Positions 48,901 through 59,583 of a DNA stretch of 64,000 nucleotides are shown piece by piece. The position numbers and the translations under genes were made by a program. Below the pieces are notes generated by a model, which saw nothing but the letters and a program-made list of their open reading frames with translations, was not told where the DNA came from and ran no database searches. The DNA is taken from assembly GCA_037367405.1 (NCBI GenBank), contig JAZKJV010009792.1:62001-126000 (forward strand). The letters are read 5' to 3'. This DNA comes from Ottelia alismoides. Lineage: Eukaryota > Streptophyta > Magnoliopsida > Alismatales > Hydrocharitaceae. The stretch's first letter is position 1, and each line of letters starts with the position of its first letter.

Positions 48901-49106
48901 ATTTATCCCATTTCCGACTCCAAGTGGGTCAGCCCCTTGCATGTGGTGCCCAAGAAGACGGGCATCACGACTGTGATCAGTGAGTCGGGAGAGGAGATTG
49001 CTACACGAGTACCCACCTCTTGGAGGGTCTGTGTTGACTACAGGAGACTCAACCAGGCCACCAAGAAGGACCATTTGCCCCTGCCTTTTATTGACAGATC
49101 ATTGAG
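45949..49106 (+). pseudogene. Level 2 gag C-terminus, protease and start of reverse transcriptase
   Basis: This region is in the same frame as gag and open to 49308, but homology leaves the frame near 49105. It begins with a coiled-coil-like stretch, then a Q/P-rich region (codons 40-230). An acidic, low-complexity part with repeated GGTDA/GGTEA motifs follows near codons 330-400. The aspartic protease has its active-site block LLDSGSSINLLP near codon 570 and ILGRPFL near codon 655. A second acidic linker with two more GAEAT/GADAT motifs precedes the RT entry (LNPNLRDVV, then WRVCVDYRRLNQ near codon 1020). One base is missing near 49105 relative to the conserved frame, so RT continues in another frame. 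The protease would cut the polyprotein during particle maturation. Confidence 0.88.
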
Positions 49107-50546
49107 AGACTGGCAGGGAAGAGCCATTATTTCTTCCTGGATGGGTACTCGGGGTACAACCAGGTGGCCATCGCTCCTGAGGATCAGGAGAAGACCACCT
49201 TTACCTGTCCCTTTGGTACATATGCCTTTCGACGCATGCCATTTGGGCTATGCAATGCCCCTGCGACTTTTCAGAGGTGCATGCTGTCGATCTTTTCGGA
49301 CATGGTAGGGGAGTGTTTGGAGGTCTTCATGGACGATTTCTCGGTCTACGGTGACGGATTCGACTCCTGTCTTGACTGCCTAGACCGAGTACTCCAGCGA
49401 TGTATTGAGTACCATTTGGTTTTATCTTGGGAGAAGAGTCACTTCATGGTGACTCAAGGGACGGTGCTTGGCCACATCATCTCCAACAGGGGCATGGAGG
49501 TTGATCCGGCCAAGGTTGATGTCATTAAAAAACTCGCACCGCCGTCCAATTTGAGGCAGCTACGGTCATTCCTGGGGTACGTTGGATTTTATAGGAGATT
49601 TATTCAGGATTTCAGCAGGATTGCCCGGCCGTTGACTGACCTCTTGACGAAAGACACCGATTTCCTTGTCGATGACAAGTGTCTTTCGTCCTTTGCGACT
49701 CTCCAACAGTGTGTTATTGAGGCTCCTGTCCTCCAGCCGCTTGATTGGTCTCTCCCATTCGAGATCATGACGGATGCCTCCGATTTTGCCGTGGGGGCAG
49801 TGCTGGGACAGAGGAGGGATGGAGTTCCATTTGCCATTCACTACGCTAGCCGCACATTGGATTCCTCCCAGCAGAATTACACGGTCACAGAGAAGGAGAT
49901 GCTAGCCGTAGTGTTCGCCCTAGATAAGTTTCGATCTTATATCATTGGATCTAGAGTGACTTTGTACACAGATCACACCGCCATCAGGTACCTCATGGCA
50001 AAGAAGGATGCCAAGGCCAGACTCACTAGATGGATCCTTCTACTCCAGGAGTTCGACATTGAGATCAAGGATAAGCCTGGAGTCAAGAATGTGGTGGCGG
50101 ATCATCTCTCCCGTTTAGAGCAGCCTGAGGAGTCTGAGCAGATTGATCCCATTCGAGATACCTTCCCAGATGAGGCGATCCTTGCTATCGCCTCACTCCC
50201 GTGGTATGCCGATATTGTGAACATTCTCGTTGCTGGGAAAGTCCCACAAGATTGGCCCAGGCAGAGACTTGAGACCTTCCTTGCGAAGGCCAAGTCCTAC
50301 CATTGGGAGGATCCCATCCTTTACCATGAAGGAGGGGATAGCGTCTGGCGTCGGTGTATTCCTCAGGAGGAACACCATAGCGTCCTCACTTACTGCCACA
50401 AGCTTGAGGCAGGAGGACATCATTCTGGGAGAAGAACGGCACAGAAAGTACTCCAATCCGGCTTGTGGTGGCCTACCCTCTTCAAGGACTCTGATGAGTT
50501 CGTGAAGAGGTGTACTGACTGTCAGAGGATGGGCACTTGCGGATAG
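49107..50546 (+). pseudogene. pol: Level 2 reverse transcriptase, RNase H and integrase zinc region
   Basis: After the frameshift the frame is open to a TAG at 50544-50546. Visible in order are the RT palm ([16 protein letters not shown], then the catalytic FMDD in [11 protein letters not shown]) and the thumb/connection ([13 protein letters not shown]). RNase H follows, with catalytic-type residues in [18 protein letters not shown] and YTDH, ending [10 protein letters not shown]. The integrase N-terminal zinc module has histidines in GGHHSG and cysteines in CTDCQ. RT and RNase H would copy RNA into DNA. The family is Athila by motif pattern and PBS. The terminal TAG cuts the zinc module from the catalytic core in the same frame, so the gene is inactive. 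Confidence 0.92.
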
Positions 50547-51482
50547 CGTGATATGATGCCGATGCAGCCCATTCACTTCTGTGAGGTTTTTGACGCATGG
50601 GGCATCGATTTCATGGGTCCATTCCCTAAGAATCAGGGATTCGAGTACATTCTGTTGGCCGTGGATTATGTTAGTTGTTGGGTTGAGGCTATCCCCGCCC
50701 GAGCCGCTGATGCGAGGACAGTTTGCAGATTTTTGAGGAAGCACATCATCACGCGGTTCGGGGTTCCACGAGTTTTGATTTCTGATGGGGGGTCTCATTT
50801 CATCAACGACCAGGTGAAGGCCCTTGCTAGCGAGTTCGGTATAGACCATCGTGTTGCTACACCTTACCATCCACAGACGAATGGTCTAGCCGAGGTGTCG
50901 AATAGGGAGATCAAAACTATATTGCAGAAAGTCGTCCGCCCTGACCGAAAGTATTGGTCACAGCTTTTGGACTCGGTCTTATGGGCATATAGGACGTCTT
51001 TCAAGACTCCATTGGGCACATCTCCCTTTCGCCTCGTATATGGCAAGCCGTGCCATTTACCTGTTGAGTTGAGGCACAAGTCACTGTGGGCAGTTACAGA
51101 TATTCTTATGGATCCAGATGGTATGGGAGACCAGAGGAGGGCAGAGTTAGCAGCCCTGGAGGAGTTGAGATATACAGCTTTCTCAAACAGCCTACATTAT
51201 AAGGAGAGAGTGAAGGAGTGGCATGATTCTCATATCAGCCACAAGCATTTTGAGATTGGACAGAGAGTATGGCTGTTTGATGCGAGGCTACGTTTGTTTC
51301 CAGGGAAGCTACAGAGCAAATGGAAGGGACCCTACTTGGTCAGAAAGGTACACGACAACGGTAGCATTGATATATCCGAGTTGTCTTCTGCGAGTACCTT
51401 TCGAGTGAACGGCCAGCGGCTCAAACCATTCCTAGATCATGAGCCGCGGGTCGCTGATCTTGCCTCGATTCATTTTGCGTGA
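50547..51482 (+). pseudogene. Level 2 integrase core and C-terminal domain
   Basis: This is an open frame of about 310 codons in the same frame as the preceding part, beyond its TAG. Counting from the ATG at 50553, the catalytic triad is complete: D19 (WGIDFMGPF), D78 (LISDGGSHF) and E114 ([10 protein letters not shown]), a DD35E spacing. PYHPQTNG precedes the glutamate. The C-terminus has the WDxR-like [14 protein letters not shown] and the GPY module (KWKGPYLV). No chromodomain follows, as expected for Athila. The fragment at 3337-4143 is a decayed relative. Integrase would join the DNA copy to the chromosome, but separate translation of this piece is unlikely. Confidence 0.92.
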
Positions 51483-52040
51483 GATGTGGTCTTTGACTCA
51501 CATCCAATGCATCTCACGCCTGAGTTTCACTGTTCCTCCGCCTTGTATAGATCCAGATGTCTATATCACTACATTCTTTAGTCCCACATCCCTTTCCTTA
51601 TATTATGATTATGCTATACTTAGGGTGCACTTTACCCTAAGTATAGGGGGGATGTGCGACTTTTTGGGTATTTCTTTTGTTTCTTTCTACCCCTGTTTTT
51701 GCTGCCTATACTTAGGGATATTTCACCCTAAGTATAGGGGGGGTGGACCTTGTACATTCTACACTCGGCTTTCCCTTAGTGTACAGCCTGCTATACTTAG
51801 GATTACTTAATCCTAAGTATAGGGGGAAGACCCGAGACCCTCTTGACTTTTCTATTTCATTCATTCCTCTTTGTATATAACCTTTCTTTTCACTTCCCTA
51901 TACCTAGTACGAGTTATGTCTTCTTCATTGCTCTTGACTCTGAGGACATCGTTCGAGCTAAGTATAGGGGGTGTGTATATATTTCATATATACTTTAGCC
52001 ATAACTCGTACTTTGTGTGAGTGTGTTAATAAATAAAATC
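51483..52040 (+). repeat. PPT-tipped hairpins downstream of level 2 integrase
   Basis: Three perfect hairpins lie at 51614-51646 (13-bp stem), 51706-51737 (12-bp stem) and 51791-51822 (14-bp stem). All have 'ctatacttagg' left arms, and their right arms run straight into 'aagtataggggg'. A longer, imperfect pairing spans about 51896-52015: 'gtacgagttatg' pairs with 'cataactcgtac', and 'aagtataggggg' lies inside. The loops differ (gcacttt, atatttca, actt), but stems and G-runs are kept. No env-like frame is visible here. Confidence 0.88.
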
Positions 52041-53561
52041 ACTAAAAATCACAACAAAATTAAAAATTTTCATTTACATAAACTTCTTTAATTTGCACAT
52101 AAATAGCTAGTGTACAAATTATTTTTGTAAAAATGATTTCAAAAATCTTTTGTGCAAAGCTTGTGTAAATATTTTTGTATCAAAATTATGTATATAGTAC
52201 AAAATTTTTCCAAAATGTTTTGAAAATCAAAAGTTTGCGAAAATCTTGTGTAAATGTGTGTAGATATCTTTTTGCAAAACTTGCACTTCATGCATCATCC
52301 ATTCATGATTTCAAAATATTTTTCAAAAATTTTGCATGATTGTAAAATTTGTGTAAATAAGCATCTTTTGTACATATGTATATAGTTTTCCTGGATGATA
52401 GTTGACATTTAAACTAGCCTGGAATCAAATTGAGAAATGGAGCTTGATTAAGATCTTAATCCACCTAACTTCTAAGAGGAACCTTATAGGGCTTAGGTTT
52501 AAGGCTTTTCAGGACCATGGTGACTTAATTCTTTGAGTCCACTAGGCTATGATCACATGCCATCTCAATGAGCCTTAGTAGAGCACTTAACAACAACACA
52601 TGACTCATATAGATTATGGCTTTACTTGGACACCAGCACTATGCACCGAGCTCTCCACGGATGAGGTGGTGAGGAGGCAGTCTTCCTTGACTTGGGGTAG
52701 CATATGAGGGTAGTACTTCTAGGCGGAACCTCTCTTCTTCTTTTAGTGAAGGAAGTGCGTCTCAACTTGGTCTGGTTGCCATGAGGTCTAACGACGGGAG
52801 TTGTGGGTTGCAATAAAGCTTCAAAAGAGGGATAGTCTACTGGCTCAAGAGGAAAAACTCCTTGTATATATGCTGCACATGTATATGTTGTACATATGCA
52901 CTTGAAAAAAATGTGCAAAAAGAAAATAACTCCAAAAAAGTGGTGGGTCTGAGAGAAAATGATAATCCCACCGGAGTATGTATATAGAGTGCAATAAGCA
53001 AAGCTTGGTTTCATGATCCACCTGATGTAGCTTGCAGCAGGGAGACTTGGCTACAGTGGTCAAGCTCCCAAGGGTACTTGGCTACACTGGCCTTGACCCA
53101 TTCTCTTCTTCCTCCTCTTCTTGAGCCGGTTGAACTTGAACTTAGAAGGGAATACCCCGCTCCTCGAGGAAAGAGTGGCCAGATTGAGGTCATAGAGTTA
53201 CCTTGTTGGGGAGGGTTGTCAAGTTGCCATTTCTGAGGTGGAGAGCTTAGACCTCACATTCACAGGACAGGAAAAGATTCATGGTCTTCAGGGTTTGTGA
53301 TTGACGACTTGTTCTGATCTGGAGCATTGAGGAGTCTTGGTTATAGAATAGTGGAACTTAGAGGCTGTTGAGTTTTAGACTTAAGTCCAAACAAGGTTCC
53401 GACACATTAATAATCCAAAAATCTGATCGAGCTCCATACCTTAATTTAATGAAGGCAAGTTTAATAATCAGCCTTGATCCATGTACATCCTCTTTTTCTT
53501 TTTCTTTCTTTCTTTTTCACTTCTTTTTCAAATAAGTGTTTGCTAAGGGACTAGCAAAGTT
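52041..53561 (+). mobile_element. Level 2 3' untranslated region
   Basis: This is the non-coding strand of the region between the hairpins and the PPT. It shares blocks with level 3 (29876-31830). On the antisense strand a frame (53014-52622, 130 codons) includes residues also found in level 3. Without wider comparison it is not called a gene. Confidence 0.6.
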
Positions 53562-53573
53562 AAGTATAGGGGG
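53562..53573 (+). promoter_or_regulatory. Polypurine tract of level 2
   Basis: AAGTATAGGGGG stands directly before the 3' LTR. It is the same motif that ends each hairpin upstream. Confidence 0.9.
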
Positions 53574-56500
53574 TGATGAATACTCATTCATCACTCTTTA
53601 TTCTTATATTTTAGCTACAAAAACCTTTGCAAATGCATGTAGATATGTGTAAATAGAAATAATTACCAAAAGCATGCATTGTGTAAAAACCTATAATTAG
53701 CATGTTTTTGTGCAAAAATAAAAGAATAAAGATTAAAAAGAAAAAGAGGGAAATATTTAGAATAAATATTGAGCAACCTAACCCAAGGGAGGGCTCAGCA
53801 TGGGCCTGACCGCATAAAAGCCAAAGTAGAGGGAGATAGGGGCTCATGTGCGTAAATACCTATGTAAATAAAATAAAATATTTTCCTCACAAAAACAGAC
53901 TTAAGTAGGCTTGTAAATATTTGTATATATTTATAAATATAAAATCAAAACAAAAATTTAAAAATTAAAAAGAAAACAAAAACACAACTTGTACATGATC
54001 ACATTATACATAGAACCACCATCATCCTTATTTATTCTTATAAATAAATAAAATCAATTTCTAAAATTTTTGTACAAATCCTATATTGAATAGTGTAAAT
54101 AAATTAAATAAAAAAATTAAAACAAAAACAAAATAAAAATAACAAAATTAAAAACACAAAAATATATTGTAAATATACCATGTATATAAATGTATATATG
54201 TATTTATTTTACCTATGTATATAAATAATTAAAATAAAATAAAAATACCTTTTTATTCCTTATTTTATAATATAAATAAATAAAATATAAAATGGGAATA
54301 AAAGTGTATAAAAATAACAAATTAAAAATCAAAATTAAAAAAACTTATATAGTGTACATATACCTATATATTACATATTATGTAAATACCTTATTTTTAT
54401 TTTGAAAAATTAATTAAAAATCACAAAAAAATAGAAAAAAATAAAATAAATATTTTTCATGTTTTAAGTTTTTATTAATTCGATCATTTTCTAGCTTAAA
54501 ATAAATAAATAAAAAATCATGCTTGGCGGGCTCTGATTGGTCCACGGGGGATTGTTGACCCCCGGTCAACTCTCCCCCCAGGACCACCAGAGCCGGGTTA
54601 GACCTGACCGACCCGTTTTCTCCATTTTCCACCCGCCTGACCCGACCGCCAGCACCTCAAACCCCGGGCTCCGATTGATCACTGGATATCCTGGACCCTC
54701 GCCCGGGGTGGTTTTGGTGGATCCGAGCCCTGAGCATCTCGCCCAATCCCCTTCTTCTCGGATCCTGCACCATATATATCGTCGCCACCGGTGACCTAAT
54801 TCTGCCATCTTTGGATCTTCCCCTCGGTGCCTGTGACCTCCTCCGGAGTCCCTGAGTGACACCCGTGGTCTTGGGAGTTGCAGCGAGGCCCGGGAAGCCG
54901 GGAGCCACTGATCCGGTGGTTTGCTCCGCCGTGCGCCGCCGCGAGCGCGCTGAGCCTCGAGGAGTCGACGGCCCCTTGCAGGCAACGACCGGGAGCTTCT
55001 TGAGCTTCAGCCCAGTCGATTACACCCGCTAGGTAGCTTCTTTAGACTGTAGATTAGTGTAGGATTAGATTTTTCGATTTCTGGTAGTTTAGCTCCGCCA
55101 CCTCCGCCTGCCGACTCCGACCACCCATTCATCCCTCCGACACCACCTCCACGTCCACCAGACCTTTCTCCACCTTCTCCGACCCTTCACTCCCCATGAC
55201 TCACCCCGGAGCAGGGTATCGGCTCTCACCCTCCGCCGCTCGCCGGAGAGCCTCCATAGCGCCTTATCTTTCACCTTCCGCCCGCTCTGACGGGTCGAGG
55301 CAGTTTACCCTCGACCCAGTTTTCTTCCTGTGCAGGTGTCTAGGCCATTCGACCTCATCTGGAGGTCGAGTCTTCAGAGTATAGGGGCTCCCGTTCGTCC
55401 ACGTCGCCGGAGCTCTCTGGAGCTCCTCGCTTTCATCGGAGCAGTGCATCAGGTGCAGAGCTTCACGGCGAAGCTTCCCCGCACCTCAGGAGCATCAGGC
55501 GAGGTCCATCATGCAAGCAGAGGGCCGGCGAAGCTCGCCGGCCGCCAGTTCTTCCAGCAGCCTCGTCGACCGTCAGATCTTCCTCAGCGCCCCAGTTGTC
55601 ATCTGATCCATCCATCCTAGGCGTGGCGTCACCGTCCGATCATTGCGAGGACAGATCTGGACCATCCGCTCGGAGGAAGAGGAACCAGCACGTGCCCTCT
55701 TCTCCTCCGTCGATACACCAAGGGCTTAGCCTCCAGAGTACCAGCACCGTTCGATCTCCACGTGGAGAGCCTCCGCCCGTTCGATCAGGCCGAACGTTTT
55801 CAAGGTTAAGGCACCTTCGTTCTCGATCGTTGAATCTGCCACGCGTCACACATCCGACCATCGACATTAATAAAAGGGGTAAATAACTCTTAGGCCCCTT
55901 TAGTTTCTGTCTTTACTATTTAGTACTGTAAATACCTAGTTCAGTTCTTCTACTTTTTTAAATTTTGCATTGAGGACCTTATCTTTTATGTGAATTGCAT
56001 TTATACCCCTGCCAGTGGTGAACACGTGCATCGACACGTATTATTTTGGTACATTTGCATGTTTGGCCCTGTGTTTTTGGCTTGTTAAGTTTTGCTTTTA
56101 TAGAAATAGGAATTGCAATTAGGTACCCCCAAGCCTGAGTCACGTGTATCGTGCGTGGCCTGGGGGGTAATTTTCGTTCCTACCCTTATATTTTCCGAGC
56201 TTGTTACCTCAGGGACCCAGAACTTTACTATAATTGCAAAGAGGTCCCTGTGCACTGTTGTTTCTTTTTATTTTTGAATAAAATAACAAAAATGTCCTAA
56301 AAAATCCAACGAAAATTGGACACATGGCTTCTGCCATAGTGTAAAATTTTCGAGGATTTTTGAGGACATTTTTGTTTTCATTTGATATTTTTAAAAAATA
56401 AAAAACACTTAATTTTGCTACTGTCTAACTTTAAAAACCCTCAAAAAATATTAAAACTCATTTAAAAATTCCACAAAAATTGTCTACTGTTTGGTTTGCT

Positions 56501-57207
56501 TAGCTTGATTTTCTAGCCAATTTTGGCTATTTTTCATTATCTAAAATACCTAAAAATTGAAAAACACTTAAAATCTTATAACAATTCTAGTAATTAAACC
56601 AAAAATCCAAAAATAATAAAATAGGTACCTAAATTTTCCTTATTTTATTCTCTTTACAGGAAAATTACCTCCTAGCTATTTTGGGGCCTTTAGATATTTT
56701 ATCTAGGCCCTTTTAGCTCGGTTGGACAGTACCTACTGTTTTAATCACTTTTTGATTTTTAGAAAATCAAATAATCATCAGAAAATTCTCAAAAATTCAT
56801 CAAAAACACTAAAAATTATAAAACACATAAAAATATTTTTGTTTGAATTTTTGGTTGATTTTTATTGCTTTTAATAATTTGTTGAAGTGTGTGTTTATTT
56901 ACTTTTCTTATATTCTTAATTCATTAAAAATCCAAAAAAATATTAAAAATTAAAAACCATCAAAAATATTTGCTTCTTTTATTTTATTTCTCTTTTTGAC
57001 TACTTCGTAGGCCGAGAGGCCAACCCGTGCTCCTTGTGTCCAACCCTGGTCGCTATACCAGGTTAATCTAATAGCGAGACCGCTTTCGTGTTTTGATTGA
57101 TTTTATCTATCTTGGTGGTCTACTTTTTCTTGATTGAGCACACTTGATCGCGTGGGTCGCAACGACCGATTTAGCACCTATACCCTAGCCTTCAGGTTCG
57201 CTCATCA
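53574..57207 (+). repeat. Level 2 Athila-type element, 3' LTR
   Basis: This complete, uninterrupted LTR is 3634 bp. It begins TGATGAATACTC and ends CGCTCATCA, and the target duplication ATCAT follows. It shows the undisturbed sequence at the site where level 3 entered the other LTR (54766/54767). It carries a few dozen differences from the 5' copy, more than level 3 shows between its LTRs. Short frames inside are not genes. Confidence 0.93.
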
Positions 57208-57212
57208 ATCAT
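57208..57212. repeat. Target duplication ATCAT, right copy
   Basis: Matches 24673-24677. Confidence 0.9.
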
Positions 57213-57251
57213 CCTCCTGTCCTTTCTTTATTTTATCTCATATTTCTGGTT

Positions 57252-58796
57252 TTATCGATGAGGAATAGTTATAGTATCAACACTACTATCAAATGGTTTC
57301 CATTCACTTAACGTTGATAGTAAACCCCAGAAGTGGATAGCACTCACTAACCCAGGTGAATAAGTTCTTCTGCTAAGGGAATCTGTTACGACGTTCCCCT
57401 TACCTGGGTGGTAGGAGATAGTGCAATCATAATCTTTCAACAACTCTATCCACCGTCTCTGTCTCATATTGAGCTCCTTTTGATCAAACAGGTATTTCAA
57501 GCTTTTATGATCGATGAATATTTCAAAAGTAATACCATATAGGTAGTGTCTCCATATCTTTAAAGCGAAAACTACGGCAGCTAATTCAAGGTCATGTGTT
57601 GGGTAGTTCTTCTCATGTGTCATGAGCTGTTGTGATGCATACACAACTACCTTACCATGTTGCATAAGAACCGCCCCAAGTCCTTCTTTAGATGCGTCAG
57701 TGTATATTGTAAACCCTTCACTCCCAGAGGGTAGAGTAAGGATGGGTGCAGATGTTAGGCATTCTTTCAGTGTCTGAAAACTAGCTTCACATGTGTCAGA
57801 CCATAAGAATGGGACCTCCTTGTGAGTTAGTCTAGTCATTGGCAATGCTATTCGTGAAAAGTCCTTCACGAATCTTCTATAATATCCAGCTAAACCCAGA
57901 AAAGATCGTATTTCTGTGACAGTCTTCGGGCGTTCCCAACTCATCACGGCATTAACCTTTGTAGGATCAACTGATATACCTTCCTCAGAAATAACATGGC
58001 CTAAGAAAGATACTTCAGATAGCCAGAAGTCACATTTGTTATATTTAGCATACAGTTTGTTCTTCCTTAGAGTTTCAAGTGCCTGCCTGAGATGATGTTC
58101 ATGCAGATACTTATCCTTGGAGTAAATAAGCACATCATCAATAAAGACTACTACAAAGTGATCTAAGAACTCCTTGAATACTCTATTCATGAGATCCATG
58201 AAGGCTGCTGGGGCATTTGTTAGTCCAAAAGGCATAACTAAGAATTCATAATGCCCGTATCTAGTTTGAAAAGCTATCTTGGGAATATCCGCATCTTTTA
58301 TTTTCAATTGATGGCATCCAGATCTTAAGTCAATCTTGGAATACACAATCGAACCCTGCAACTGGTCAAAGAGATCATCTATCCTTGGCAGAGGATACTT
58401 GTTCTTTACGGTCTTCTTGTTTAGTTGTCTATAGTCAATGCACAACCGCATCGACCCATCCTTTTTCCTGACAAATAAGACATGTGCACCCCATGGTGAA
58501 GTACTAGGACGAATGAATCCTTTATCTAACAGTTCTTGCAATTGTACCTTTAACTCTCGTAACTCAGCTGGTGCCATCCTATACGGAGGGATAGAGATAG
58601 GCTGAGTATCCGATATGAGAGAGATTTCAAATTCAATCTCTCGCTCAGGTGGTAATCTAGGTAGTTCCTCTAGAAATACATCAGGAAACTCGCATACTAT
58701 AGGTATATCTTCCATCATCCTATCTAACCATGATATAGTGGTTACATAAGCTAAATAACCATGGCACCCTTGCTCTAACAATTGTTGTGCCTTCAA
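57252..58796 (-). pseudogene. pol: Level 1 reverse transcriptase and RNase H (chromodomain gypsy)
   Basis: An open frame of 514 codons on the minus strand. RT begins near codon 60 ([13 protein letters not shown]) with [36 protein letters not shown] and the catalytic FIDD in [12 protein letters not shown] near codon 220. RNase H follows from about codon 355 ([36 protein letters not shown]) and ends VVTDSLSRR near codon 480. The motif pattern is that of Tekay/Del-type chromodomain elements. The frame is intact across RT and RNase H. However, the integrase part lies 32 kb away, beyond the level 2 insertion at 57208, and is itself broken, so the polyprotein cannot be made. Confidence 0.93.
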
Positions 58797-59050
58797 TGCA
58801 GAGATATATTCGATATTATCATTGGATGTCTTTCCAATGAACTGGAACTCTATCGAGTTAGGAAGGTGAAACGTTACTGTCTTCTGAAAACAGTCAAGAC
58901 ATGCATGATGCCTTTATAGCCAATCCATTCCTAGTATAAGATCAAAATAATTCATTTCGATAAGTAGCGGATAAGCAGGTGAGTGATGTCCTGCAATCTG
59001 TCCCACACCATTGTCTAAGATCTTCTTGAATTATAATTGACCTCCTAGTT
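58797..59050 (-). pseudogene. Level 1 protease remnant
   Basis: Upstream of the RT frame the minus strand still encodes DLILGMDWL (about 58970-58945), the second half of a gypsy aspartic protease, followed by a stop and then [15 protein letters not shown]. The active-site half (DSGA-like) is not visible. Confidence 0.65.
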
Positions 59051-59565
59051 CCAACTGAGATAATGGTTTTGTGCTTATATCAGAATCTTATCCTTACAAT
59101 GGGAATCAAATATTCTTCTTCTCCTTTTTTTGGTATTCCTATGAAGTGCCTCCTCTATTGTTCCTCTAAATGGAGTAACAGTAACCAAAATTCTATGGAT
59201 CGATGGTATCTAGACTCTTTCTTATGAGGATGAATAGAACCCTCAACTCTATTATCTACGGGTCTGGATGACTTTGATCTCTCATAGTGGCAGAGTCTTC
59301 GCTCTAATGCCTATTACCTTTGACACATCTCAGGGATCATCACTACCATAGTCGCTAATTTCTTAAACACGTCTTGGTCTGTCATGATATTGGGATGAAT
59401 CAAGATCAAAGGACAGATCCTATATGTCTTAGCATGATGTACATAAGGGACAATGACTTGTGAATGGTACTGCAGTCATTTATTAAGATTAAAGGATCTT
59501 AATACAACCTTAGTTTCTGAATACCGCTCATAGTTATTAATTGCTAAATAATTTACTGGAGTAAC
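59051..59565 (-). mobile_element. Level 1 5' internal region, gag missing
   Basis: Only about 500 bp separate the protease remnant from the PBS, too short for a gag gene. I see no capsid motif, so gag appears deleted. Confidence 0.6.
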
Positions 59566-59581
59566 CAAGCTCTGATATCAA
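59566..59581 (-). promoter_or_regulatory. Primer-binding site of level 1
   Basis: The minus strand reads TTGATATCAGAGCTTG two bases after the LTR. It is an iMet-type PBS with small departures from TGGTATCAGAGC. Confidence 0.7.
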
Positions 59582-59583
59582 TC

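Noticed and set aside
51483..53561. Env-like gene downstream of level 2 integrase
   Set aside because: No sense-strand frame longer than about 120 codons, no signal peptide or membrane pattern.
55330..55886. Serine/arginine-rich frames in the level 2 LTR (also 41219-41798)
   Set aside because: Present in both LTRs with indels that break them differently. No domain.
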